From assembly GCA_949358305.1 (NCBI GenBank), contig OX442314.1, positions 26,211,118-26,275,117 on the forward strand: a stretch of 64,000 nt of DNA. Reading direction: 5' to 3'. A program made the translations under genes and the position numbers. The notes under the pieces are model-generated. The model was not told the DNA's origin, ran no database searches, and was given only the letters and a program-made list of their open reading frames with translations. Origin of the DNA: Strigamia acuminata (taxonomy: Eukaryota > Arthropoda > Chilopoda > Geophilomorpha > Linotaeniidae). Shown here one piece after another: positions 24,401 through 36,400 of this stretch; positions within the stretch are counted from its first letter, which is position 1, and each line of letters opens with the position of its first letter.

Positions 24401-27400
24401 ACGATTTGGCATCAAAGATTGGGGCACCCAAACCCCAGAAGCATGGACGAAATGGAAAAACAAGGACTGGTCAGAGGTATGACATGGGATGGCAAGTCAC
24501 AGGACGAGCAATGCACTGAGTGCATAAAAGCAAAAATGGCAAAGATTTCACGAAAGACTACCATTTCAACAATCTCAGCAAGTGTTGGAATTGCTGCATA
24601 TGGATTTGATGGGGCCAATGCCAACGAATTCGTTAGGGGGAGCGAGATTTATTCTCACAGTAGTGGACGAGTTACAGTCGTATGATTTTTGTAAAGTTGC
24701 TAGAGCAGAAGGGTCAAGCGGCGGAAGCCATAAAAGGATTTTTGACACGACACGAATTACAAAAAGGAGAAAAAGTCAAACGTATTCGGACAGATAATGG
24801 TGGGGAATTTTTAAATGAAAATTTGGCACAGTTTTATGGTCAGAAGGGGATTCATCACGAGTTGACCACACCTTGGACGCCAATGTCCAATGGGGTAGCC
24901 GAACGGACCAACCGGACCATCACAGAAGCGATGAGAGCCTTAATGCTGGACTCAAAATTGGCGTTACCATTTTGGGGCGAAGCGATGTTGACGGCGGCTT
25001 ACCTGCGTAAAAGGTACAGATCAAGCGTTCATGGAAAAACTCCATATGAAGTATGGATGGGACGACCACCAGATGTTTCTTATCTACGAAGATTTGGGTG
25101 TGTGGCCCACGTACTGGAACCAAAATTTAGGCAGACGAAATTGAGCGCAAAGACGAAAGAAGGATTTTTAGTCGGATATTCAGCGACAAGAAAAGCGTAT
25201 CGCATTTTTATGCGGGAAACGGGTCGAATGACGGAGTCTCGAGACGTGGCATTTGACGAGACACGACTGGGCAGTTTGGATGTACCCGGGGAAGCCAAAA
25301 CCGACGAATTGGTGGAATTAGATGTCCATTACGACACGCCGGTTCTTCCGATCGGAGTACCTGCACCAGTTGAGCGCGTACAACCCGAACCGCAACACGA
25401 ACCGGAACCAGAGCCGGAACAGGAGCCGGAACAAGAGCCGGAGCGAGAGCCAGTGCGGCTGCCGGCGCAGGTCCCCGCTCGGAGGGGAGGAAGGAGACCC
25501 GGCGCAACCAAAGAAGTTTTGGCTGTTGAAAAACAAGCGAGAGTAGAAGCGATTGAAGCGGATTTATTACAACAAGGTGTACGACGTTCGGGAAGGCTGA
25601 GAGAGCAAGCCAACATGGCTGACGTTTTAATAACACCAACTACGCAAAAGGAAGCGATGAAATTACCTCAAGCGGACAAATGGACGGAAGCGATGCAAGA
25701 TGAGATTAATTCCATGCATCAGCACAAAGTCTGGAAAATGGAGAAAAGACCAGATGATGTAAAACCAGTAAAGTCCAAATGGGTATTTAGAATTAAAGAA
25801 AATCCGGATGAAAGGTTTAATCGATACAAAGCACGTTTGGTGGCTGTGGGTTGTAGCCAAAAACCAGAAACCGATTACGACCAGACATTTTCACCAGTAG
25901 TACGAATCGAATCACTGAAGATCTTACTGGACTTAGCAGCAAAGGAGGATCTTCTGTTGGATTTGCACGACGTGAAGACAGCATACTTGCAAGTTAAAGG
26001 AGAGAATATTTATGGAACAACCGGAAGGATTTGAAGAAGCAGAGATCGAATTTGTTTGTAGACTTTTAAGAAGTATTTACGGGCTAAAGCAAGCAGGACG
26101 TTGTTGAAACAAGAGATTGCATGAAGTTTTAACAGCTTGCGGTTTCAAAAGAATGGCAGATGACCCGTGCCTTTACCAATACAGAAATGACGATGGGACT
26201 GTTTACGTAGCAGTTTATGTCGACGATCTTGTAACAGCAAGTTCAAATGCAACAGTTCGAGATGAGAAAATCAAAGATTTAGGCAAATACGTGGAATTGG
26301 TGGCAATGGGCAAACTTACTTACGTTTTAGGTTTGGAAGTTAGTCAAACAGATGGAGAAATTTGTTTATTTCAACGCAAATACGCAGAGAAAATTTTAAA
26401 AACGTTTTGGACTGGATAAGTGCAACCCAGTTGCTACACCTTGTGAACTTGGAGTCAAGCTAGAAGAATTTGAGGACAGCGAGCCAGTTGATCAAAAGCT
26501 TTATCAGGAAGTTATAGGCAGTATAATGTACCTAGCAACCAGTACCAGGCCAGATCTAAGTTTTGCAGTGAGCTCACTTTCCCGTTTTAAGAAGGATCCG
26601 AGGGAAATACACATGGCGGCGGCAAAGCGAGTACTGAGATACATTCGAGGGACGTTAGATTACAAGCTGAAATATACAAAGGGAGAATATCATTTACACT
26701 CCTACGCGAACGCGAGCTGGAACTCGACGCAGAACGCACAATCATTCACAGGCTACATTGTGAAGAATGGGGAGTCGTTGTTAAGTTGGCGATGCAAGAA
26801 GCAAGGCAACGTGGCAGAGTCATCTTGTGAGAGCGAGTTGGATGCGGTGGCTGATGCGATCAAGGAGTTGAGTTGGGTCAAAGGGATCTTTGCAGATTTG
26901 CGAGCACCATTCGGCGAGGAGATGACACTCTACAATGACAACGAGGCGGCAGTCCAAATGCTGCACGATGGCGTGCAAAGAGTTCGGACGAAATATCTTA
27001 ACCAGAAATATCATTTAATCAAATCGAAAGTCGAGATGGACAAGGTCAAGGTGGTCCACGTACCAGGTGTGGAGATGTGGGCAGATGTTTTGACAAAACC
27101 ACTCAGCAAGCCAAACATTGATAAATGTTTACGAGGGATGAACATTCTTTAAAGACAAGTCGGAAGATTGTTTATGATGTTCATGTTAGTTGTTTAAGTT
27201 TGATGAAAATTCGTTTTTATTTTGTGAATTTATTATTAAGTGTTAAAATTCAAGGGGAGATTGTGAATGAATTTAAACACTGAAATAAGTAATTGCGCGA
27301 GTGTTTGATTGAAAGACAAAAGAGCTTTATTGTATTCGCGTTGTTGTCCTTGACAACAGTCGTTGTACACAAATGGCTGATTAAATGAGCGACATTTCTT

Positions 27401-30400
27401 CTTTTTCAACGTTTAAATGATTGTGGTTATTTCCGGTTGTACCAACATAAATGACCTTACCCCAATCTTCTATAGTCCAATCTGCATGTTGTTTGCACCA
27501 CTCTAAGCGCTTTTGTCTTTGGTTACTGTTTAATAGTGGTTAGCACTTAGGAACACAACTTTTAAAATTTATTTCATGAAGATGTCGAACAGTAGTACAG
27601 TGGGAGCATCTTACATTTCCATTTTTCCATAACGTATGATAATGTCTACTTGACTTAAACCTGTTTTGTTTAACAATTTGGCACTATTAATGATCATCTC
27701 TCGGTATAGTGGCACGTTTTCTGCCACAATTTCCACCTTTACTTTGCACAATACCGTTATTATTGTAATAATTAAGAATTTTAGATACTGTTGATCGATT
27801 ACAGTTGGCAGCTTTTGCAATTTCGGATTGTGTCATGTGTGAATCGTGCAATTGTATTATTATTATTCTAGTCGAAGGTGATAAGTCTCTACAGCCACCC
27901 ATGTTTGAATGAATGAATATTTCTTAATTGCAAGTGGTCTTGTATGTTTTTGTATCAAAACTGATTACTGATTAGTATACGGCATCAACCAATAACTGCA
28001 AGATGTTCCATTTTTTTGGCACAGGTAATTTTTTGTTCCATTTTTTTGCCCATGAAAACATTTAAAAAAAATCAAAACCAAAGATCCTTTAATGGTCCTT
28101 TTTTCACCAAATGATAGCTTGATGATTGTAGTTTTATTTACCAAAAGCATAGTTTATAATGTTGTATGTTTGTTTTGAATTCCCAATTAAAAAATTAAAA
28201 ATAGAAATAAAATCAAGTGTGCCATTTATTTGGCAAGGAGTTGTACACGTAACAATGACTCATTATTTCCTATTAATCGATAAAATATAAACTTTCCTAG
28301 ATGTCTATGCATGACAGTGTAATGCCATTCCAGTACACAATGGCTCTAAGACCAGGAATTGAAGCTCAGGTGCAGCTGCGTTTACGCAGAGTAAGATTTT
28401 TTCCACAAATAGTACACAGGTATTCTGTGTATGGGATATGTGTTCCCGTATACGGCTAAAAGTTGATCTAGTTGAAGTGTTATACTCTAGTTGCAGTCAA
28501 AAAGGCACTTTACAATCTGTAGTCCCATTGGTCAAGACAGTTTACTGGTGTAGTGATCTGGAAAAGTAGACCCAAACACCAGAATTGCATTACAATGTAC
28601 AGACATTGTAATCGATTGCCTAGGCAACTGCCAAAAATTCAAAATTGTTTAATCTCCAGACACAGTAACCAATAAACATAACAAACATGAGTTTGACATT
28701 TTTATATGCGTAAAACTTCATTTCAATGATGGAAATAACATTTTTTTAATAAGAACAATCAAAATAACATTAACTAAACTAGTCATAACGAGCACAACAA
28801 TAAATAAAAATTAAAATTACTTCTCGTTGTAGTAGTATACAGTCTGGAGTTAGTAGTAAACTGGCTCGACCAATGGGACTACAGATTGTAAAGTGCCTTT
28901 TTGACTGCAACTAGAGTATAGACGATATAATTAAATAAATGTAACATCAATTGTATCATTAGTTCATTATTCTGTCATTAGACAGTTACCTTTAGCCAAT
29001 AACCCGACTCACTTTTTAATTTGCAGTACAATTTTATTAGTACAAAGTCACCTGGCTGTGATCCAGTCAAGAAAAATGTGATCAAATGCTATGAAGCATG
29101 TTTGGCGGAAAGAGAAAAGGAACTTGCTTGCAGGTGAGACTAAAAAATTTAGTGAGTAATTAACTCATAAACGTTGCTGTCAGGTTGCCCTACATGTTCA
29201 GCACGAATAAACAAAAAGACTGCAATTCGATAAAAAACGCATCTATTGTTCGTGATGTATATGAAAAATCGTATGTGATTCGAGTATTTACACTGGCAAC
29301 GCTAGATTGTAGATGTTTAAAACCATGCCAAAAATATGTTGTGTTTGGTGTACCCGAATCGGACACAGGTAAGAGAGAATACAACACCAACAGATTTGTT
29401 GGTGTGTTCTTGTTGGGGTGTTCTAACCAAATATTAAATTGTGAAGTGGAGTGAAAGAAATGACGACCGTCCTTGGTGGTGGAATTCAATCAAGCGATTT
29501 TATTCAAGTGCGCCAGATGGCACTCAAACACTTACTTGTTAGCATCACAAATAATGCCAATTTACAACGAAAGTGATATTTTAATCATATACAGAGTATG
29601 TGAATATCGCACTGTAGATTTTGATCTCGTGCCAGACGTTATAGTCGTCATACTCGTTTACTATACTCAAAACCACCACAACGTTGATCTATTTCAGCCT
29701 GTTTACACCTAACTCTGTACTGTGTTCTACTACGTGGAAAAGTAGTTCTGTGTCAAAGCATCACCTTTGACAATGTTGGTAATCGATCACAATGTCTGGA
29801 GTTCGAGTACAATTCTGGTGTTATGAGCTACTCACCAGTGAAATTGATCAACGTTGTGGTGGTTTTGAGCAGTGTTGTGCGCGGTCCCGGTCTCGGACCG
29901 GCGATCCAGGACCGCCGGACCGCGGTTCCGGACCGCGGACCGTGACCGCGTTCCTTTTAAAAGGCCGGTCCAGGACCGCGGACCGGGACCGCGCTCTTTT
30001 TAAAAGGCCGGTCCAGGACCGCGGACCGGGACCGCGCTCCTTTTAAAATTCCGTGGACCGCGGACCGCTATTGCGGTATATCTCGCGATCCACGAGAAAA
30101 CACGAGATCTCAGGTTTTCTCGTGGACCGCGAGATGTAACGCAAAAACGCGGTCCCGGTCCTGGACCGGGACCGCGTTCCCGGTCCGCGGTACACGGTGG
30201 ACCGCGGACCGAGACCGCGGTCCCGGTCCAGGGACCGCAGACCGGGACCGCGGTTCTTTTTAGCTGCCGGAACAGGACCGCGGACCGCGACCGCGGTACC
30301 AGGACCGCGGACCGCGCACAACACTGGTTTTGAGTATAGTAGAGTAAAAGTGACCTTTTGAAACTAAACTACAAATTTCGAATGTAAATTTGTTATTCAT

Positions 30401-33400
30401 TTGATCTAGTTAGTTTAACTTGGAGTTGTCTTGATTTAGCTTAAAAGTGGTGCCGATTTTGTCTGCCTAAAGCTAAGTACACAGCCTTTCCGGGGCCAAA
30501 TATTCCGTCAACCCGATTTTTCAGGTTGTCACGCTGTAAGTGGAATGAACCGGCCAGTATGTCCGCCTGGCTCCTGTGTCTTTCCGCGCGCAGAAATTGT
30601 TTGGTACACCAATCCATGTACGTGAATTGTCAGGATCAAGCAAAATGGTGGCACTGAAAACACTTAAAAATCAACAGAATGCACAGAAAACACTTAAAAA
30701 TCAACAGAATGCACAGAAAACACTGAAAATCAACAGAATGCACAGAAAACACTAGGTGCATTCAATAAGTCTAAAACGTATGCAAAACTCGTTTCGTGTT
30801 TGCACGTGACGTCATTCCCATTCCCATTGAATAACATGTTATTCAATGGGAACGACGTCATGTGCAAACACGAAACGAGTTTTGCATACGTTTTAGACTT
30901 ATTGAATGCACCTACTAAAAACTCCTAAAAATCAAACTGAAAACTGAGTACGCTTCATTTGTTCATGCACGGAAAGAATAGAATTTTTCCATGAACCATC
31001 ACTGCCGGAAAGATTAAAATTCTGCTTGCCACAACATTTCCTTCCATCTGCAACCAAACTGTGTACCATGTTAGCCTAAACTTTTTTTCATATATAAAAG
31101 TTGCCATTCTGTGCACAAAATTAGGCTGTGTGTACACAGCTTTAGTCAGTCACTCTGTGCATGTGCACCAAGTTTTCACTGCAAAACAAATTAAACTGAC
31201 TTTAACAGGCCTTTTGGCCTTTTGAAATATTTCTTATATTTTAATCAGCTTTTAAACAACATCTGGTCTTTCAATTGACTGTCTAAAACAGAGGCGTAGC
31301 CAGGTTTTTGTGCGCACCTGGCAAATATCCTGTGCAAATTAGATAAACTAAACAACTTTTATAAAAATTAATATTTGTTTATTTAGATTTTAAATTCGTA
31401 CCATTTGATGAAGATTTGCTTGTTTTAAGCTTTAAAGAACCTGAACCAGAATTTCTAGAAATGACTGAAGAATACATCTACGACATTTCAAATTTTATTG
31501 TAGATTTTGGTGGAAATTTGGGATTCTCGTTAGGATATTCCCTTTTGTCTTTGATTAAAATAGCCCAAATAACCGGATTTATATTGTACAAATATATCAA
31601 TCCCATTCGTGGCCTTAATGTTAAAACAAGAAGAGAGATAACAAAGCAAGTGGATTTCCTGATGCGGCAACAATTGAAAACTGATGAATCAGAATTAATA
31701 AAAAAGAATAAATTCCAGAGAAAGTTTGCTTTCTACAAAATATTTCATGCAATTCTTATGTGTGCATCTATTGCATTGGCATTTTACGTAGCCATATGCA
31801 AAATAACATTATTTCTCAGCGAACCAATAAGACTTGTTGTAGACGTCGTAGAAAATAACACAATTTATTGGCCCAATTTAATTGCCTGTGGCACTGGACC
31901 AGTAATGGCAAATTACATTAAAAAACACGCCAAAAGTTCAGGCAAAGAATTATGCAAGATCAATTTTCTGGATTTATTAAATACGACTTTGACACCAGGA
32001 AAACCAAAACCTTCAGTAGAAGACCTGTGGGAATATCAAAGACCAATAAAGGATCGTGTAACAATAACCGTTTCTCGAAAGGTGTGTTCTAATCAGAGTT
32101 GTAGTACATTCTCCTACACTCTTTTTTTTAAACTTCTATTTCATAACACGAAACGACAGAAACGAGGCGTTTTTAAGTTTTTGAATGCAGCTATACTCTT
32201 GTTGAACTCAAGACGGCTCCAAAATTTCATTGGTGGAGCCTTCTTACTGGTGTAGTGATCCAAAAAATTAGACCCAAATACCAGAATTGCAATACAATGT
32301 ACAGACATTGTAATCGATTACCTAGGTAACGGCCAAAATTTCAAAATTATATGCTTTCCAGACAATGCAACCAATAAACAGTAAAAATATGAGTTTGACA
32401 TTTACGTATATGTGCACACAACTTTATTTTGTAAGTGGAAATAACATTTTTTTAATAAGAAAAATCAAAATAATATTAACTTAAATGGTTTTAACAATCG
32501 CAGAAATAAATAAAAGTCAGAACTACTTATCCTAATGGTAGTATACAGTCTGGAATTAGTAGTAATGAGGCTCGACCAATGAAATTTGGGGGCCATCTTG
32601 AGTTCAACAAGAGTACAAGTATAGTGTCTTGTTTTATTTATAAGAATTAAATGACAATTAAAAATAGGCTAATCTTCCCATGGGCCTTTCAGCCATCTTC
32701 AATGGTTCGTACTGTAAAACTTGTGACAAACTCCCATTGGCTATTGACTGGTCCACAGCCATTGCAACATGGATACAAATGAACAACAGAAAAATAGTTC
32801 GAAAATTCATCTCTCTGCTCCCAGATGACATCGATGAAAATAGGACTTAGTGGCTATTTTCAGACCCAAACTTAACTAGTTGGTCATTCTGAGAACAGTT
32901 TCTGAGTGTTTTTTTGAGCTTGTTACATGCCCAACCAAAGGGAGTTTGTTAGAAATTTTCTGAAATAGAGTACAGGCTGTTCAATTTAGTTAAGAAAAAT
33001 TTGCTTACCGGTAAATTTATTCAGTTGATAACCTCGATTTCACTTCAGGATATGACATTTCATTAATGGTATATTTTACTTAACTTAGTTCATTTTGTTT
33101 GCAAAAGCTTAACCATCAGAAGGACATCAATGTACGTTTTTCGGAGTAACTCTTTTTAAATAAGAAAACTCAGTTATTTCCCAGGCTCGTTGTGAAAACA
33201 TAACTGTGTAGTAGAATCTGTAAAACTATTAAAATGGTTGCCCAGTTGCCAATTGTGGCAATTTAAAAATATACACCAAAGCTTCGGTCCTTCTAGATTT
33301 AATTATTGTGAACCCAAATAGGTATAATGTTAGTGCCAATGTGTCATATCCACATGTCCCTCTGAGGTTGAAGCAAGATCAGACATGTCACTTACATGTA

Positions 33401-36400
33401 TTTCCTTAACTTACAGTATCCTAAGTAAAACTGAAAACACAGAATACATTTTGATAATTCTGATTTGCTTTTCAGGCTTATGGATTAAGTGAAGATGGAA
33501 ACTGGAAACCTATAAAAATGCCCACAGGAACATGCTATGAATCTCACATTCGTAAGTTAAGAATAGAAACACATAATTGCTACTTTTCCTTTTTTCCGTC
33601 TTAGCTGATACAAAATATGCTGGATGGGCTTTATCCATTCTCTTTAATTTTCAAAAACCGCCGAACAACGATTGTGACAAAGATGTATATCAGGTAATTC
33701 ACGTACCGTATTTCTTCGACTAACAAGGGGAGCACATGTATAAGATACTCACAGATTGTTGCAATATTAAACGTGAAGGATTGTTATATCATGCAGAATG
33801 AGATCCTAAAATAATTTCATTCCATAAACAGCCAACAATGTAAACAATGAGCTCAAAGTTTGCACTATTTTGTCTGTGTATACATCCAATCTGAGCAATC
33901 AGGCCTAGTGTATGAATACTGTAAACAACAGTTGCTAGGTAAAAAATAGTTCCAAGATCCAAGTTAAATTTTATGATTTGATATTGAATGATGTCATTTC
34001 ATCATTTGAGATTCAATGATGTCATGACATCAGAACTTTGTTCACCAACATGACTGTCTTCATGAAGGCAATAATAGGTTGTAGTGGTGGTCCAGTGGTT
34101 AAGGCAATGGACTAGCTATCTTTTCACACCGGTTCAAATTCTGGTGTGTGTGAAATTTTTTACTTTTTTTTTAATTTATTTTTAGCAGTAATTTTAATGC
34201 TTGTAATTTTATATTTGTTAAAAATTAAAATTAATTAATTAAAGTTTTCTAAAAACAAACATAAAATTACAAGCATTAAAATTACTGCTAAAAATAAATT
34301 AAAAAAAAAAGTAAAAATTTTCACACACACCAGGATTTGAACCGGTGTGGAAAGATAGCTAGTCCATTGCCTTAACCACTGGACCCCACTACAACCTGTT
34401 ATTGCCTTCATGAAGACAGTCATGTTGGTGAACAAAGTTCTGATGTCATGACATCATTGAATCTCAAGTGATGAAACGACATCATTCAATATCAAATCAT
34501 AAAATTCAACTTGGATCTTGGAACTATTTTTTACCTACCGTCTTCCCTCGAACATAACGTCATGACGTTATATTCAAGTTTTTTCGAAAATCGCTGTTTT
34601 CGAAAGTTTTAGCGATTTTTCGAATATAACGTCACTTCCAATATAACGTCATGACGTTGTATCGAATACAACGTCATGACGTTATATTCGAATGCATTGA
34701 CGAGTGCGATGCCGGGAAGCATTGCAGGTGCGCTTCTAACGGGCGCAATGCCGAAAAAACGAATTCGACACGAATTTTGACAAGAATTGGACACGAATTG
34801 GATACGAATTAAACACAAATTATCAGGGCATTACCAAGGCATGGCCACCTGGCGGCCGCCTCTTCGCCTCATAGGTCGGCACGGCCCTGCGAATTATACA
34901 CGAATTAGACACGAATTGTAAAACGAATTGGACACGAATTGTAAAACAAATTGTACACGAATTTGACACGTATTGTAAAACAAATTTGGCACGCATTGTC
35001 CAATTTACATGCTCAATTTCTGATTTTTCTGATTTTTCAAAAGTTGCATGAAAAAGTACGAATATAACGTCATGACGTAGTGTTCGAATAAAACGTCAGG
35101 TGTCGTTGTATTCGAACACAACGTCATGACGTTATGTTCGAGGGAAGACGGTAGCAACTGTTGTTTACAGTATTCATACACTAGGCCTGATTGCTCAGAT
35201 TGGATGTATACACAGACAAAATAGCGCAAACTTTGAGCTCATTGTTTACATTGTTGGCTGTTTATGAAATGAAATTATTTTAGGATCTCATTCTGAATGA
35301 TATAACAATCCTTCACGTTTAATATTGCAACAATCTGTGAGTATCTTATACATGTGCTCCCCTTGTAAGAGTCGCCCTCTAAAAATAGCCACGGCTATTA
35401 TTCGAGGAACAAATGTATACAACAATTCCAGGCGATTTTTCAATGAATTGTATATTTTTTAACTTACGGTAGTGTGTTAGTAGAACCTGAATGAAGTCGC
35501 ATTCGTTCTACGTTCGTACATTAAAGAAATGTAACAAACAGAATAAAAACAGGAGGCGCATTTAATTACTTTTTTTTAAATTTTTGTCTCAAAAGAATTT
35601 TTAGACGAAATGTTTTGTTTCTGAATGCAACCGTTTACTGCCAAACTTGATCTGGGATGCCAGATCAAATTCTAGGTCAGCATCCCCACTGCAAGTTATG
35701 TATATGCGTATTTAATTTCGAGATTTTCCTTTCCTCGTTATTTAAAATTATTTTCAATTCTAATAATTATTCAAGTAATGATTAATCTTGTTGTTTGCAC
35801 AAAAAAAAATTAATAACTGTGCAAAATTGCACTTAGATCTCTAATCGTCGCAATCGATCTATCAAAAATCCAAAATGGCGGCCAAAATGTGCGATTCGAA
35901 CAAGAAAACTCGTTACCTGGAGATTTAAACAACCTATTAGATCGTTTATTTCCATACCATTTAAACTTATTTAAACGACTGTTTATGAGTTATTGAATGC
36001 ACCTATACTGGTGCATTCAAAAATTCATCAAAAATGGTCTAAATGTGTTTACACTCGTTTTCACACGACATTTACACAAATTAATTCGTGTAAATGTCGT
36101 GTAAACTGGTTAAACGGAAACGACCTGCACGCCACGTTTAAATCTCCGTTCAACGAGTTTTCTCGTTAAAATCATGTCTTGCTGCTATCAAGCATCTTGG
36201 ATTTTCGTCAGATCGGTCAGAAAGAACCTAACCTAACCGCATCTAAGCATCTTAAAAACGACTTCACTAAAGTGAACTAATCTGGTTTGCTATTCGCTAA
36301 AACGTATCTATTGTTGCGTGAAAATTCCTCCATTGTCGCGAAAACGAGATCGCTAAAATGGGGATTTTCTTTGGAAATTCGCTAAAACGATCTCGATTGT

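Larger units (their letters stand above)
22759..27447 (+). mobile_element. Copia LTR retrotransposon, decayed
   Basis: Two 186-bp LTRs (22,759-22,944 and 27,262-27,447) differ at about four positions by eye. A 5-bp TAAAT duplication flanks the element (22,754-22,758 and 27,448-27,452). The order gag-protease-integrase-RT-RNase H is Copia. A purine-rich AAGGGGAGAT precedes the 3' LTR. Confidence 0.93.
22194..27902 (-). pseudogene. Tc1-like transposase, frameshifted and interrupted by Copia
   Basis: The N-terminal piece is at 27,687-27,902 (minus). It has a Tc1-type HTH: LSPSTRIIIIQLHDSHMTQS followed by an R-S-T-V-S-K-I recognition helix. A frameshift then leads into a frame ending GLSQVDIII. 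The C-terminal piece is at about 22,194-22,750. It carries VMIWGCMS, an FQQDLAPAHAA block (second catalytic Asp) and PDLNPIENFW (catalytic Glu) with the DD34E-like spacing of Tc1. The Copia element sits between them. Frameshifts in the N-terminal half mean the gene is dead even without the insertion. This would have been a cut-and-paste transposase acting on the element's TIRs. Confidence 0.82.
21888..28243 (-). mobile_element. Decayed Tc1/mariner element, split by a Copia element
   Basis: Long inverted repeats of about 270 bp (21,888-22,150 and 27,985-28,243) start CAACTCCTTGCCAAA and are flanked by TA. Internal shared blocks include TTTGGTAAATAAAACTAC. The transposase remnants inside are on the minus strand. 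The element lies 28 bp from channel exon 3 and 57 bp from exon 4. Confidence 0.85.
33726..35372. repeat. Large palindrome (about 1.65 kb) in intron 9
   Basis: The arms run from 33,726 to about 34,225 and from about 34,226 to 35,372, the right arm being broken by the MITE 34,538-35,151. The outermost block AAGGGGAGCACATGTATAAG is mirrored by CTTATACATGTGCTCCCCTT. Inner blocks such as GTGATGTCATGACATC-type and the tRNA-like unit are mirrored too. The few differences between the arms mean the palindrome is fairly young or maintained. Confidence 0.9.

Noticed and set aside
25208-25639. Antisense ORF opposite the Copia spacer
   Set aside because: It is a shadow of the E/P-rich coding repeat on the plus strand.
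29792-30324. Arg/Gly/Pro-rich ORFs on both strands
   Set aside because: They come from reading GGACCGC repeats of the hAT element and carry no domain.
30661-30752. A CRISPR-like array
   Set aside because: The 30-bp units are directly adjacent without spacers, in a eukaryotic intron; it is a minisatellite.
31416-32255. Two separate channel genes with a border in this ORF
   Set aside because: The exon is open from the TM2 of the first unit to the TM1 of the second with no stop, promoter or poly(A) signal seen. Exon phases connect on both sides, so a fusion is the simpler reading, though alternative ends are not excluded without RNA.
34081-34150. A functional tRNA-Ser gene
   Set aside because: A and B boxes are present, but acceptor-stem pairing, variable arm and terminal structure are poor, and it lies mirrored in a palindrome; a SINE or relic fits better.
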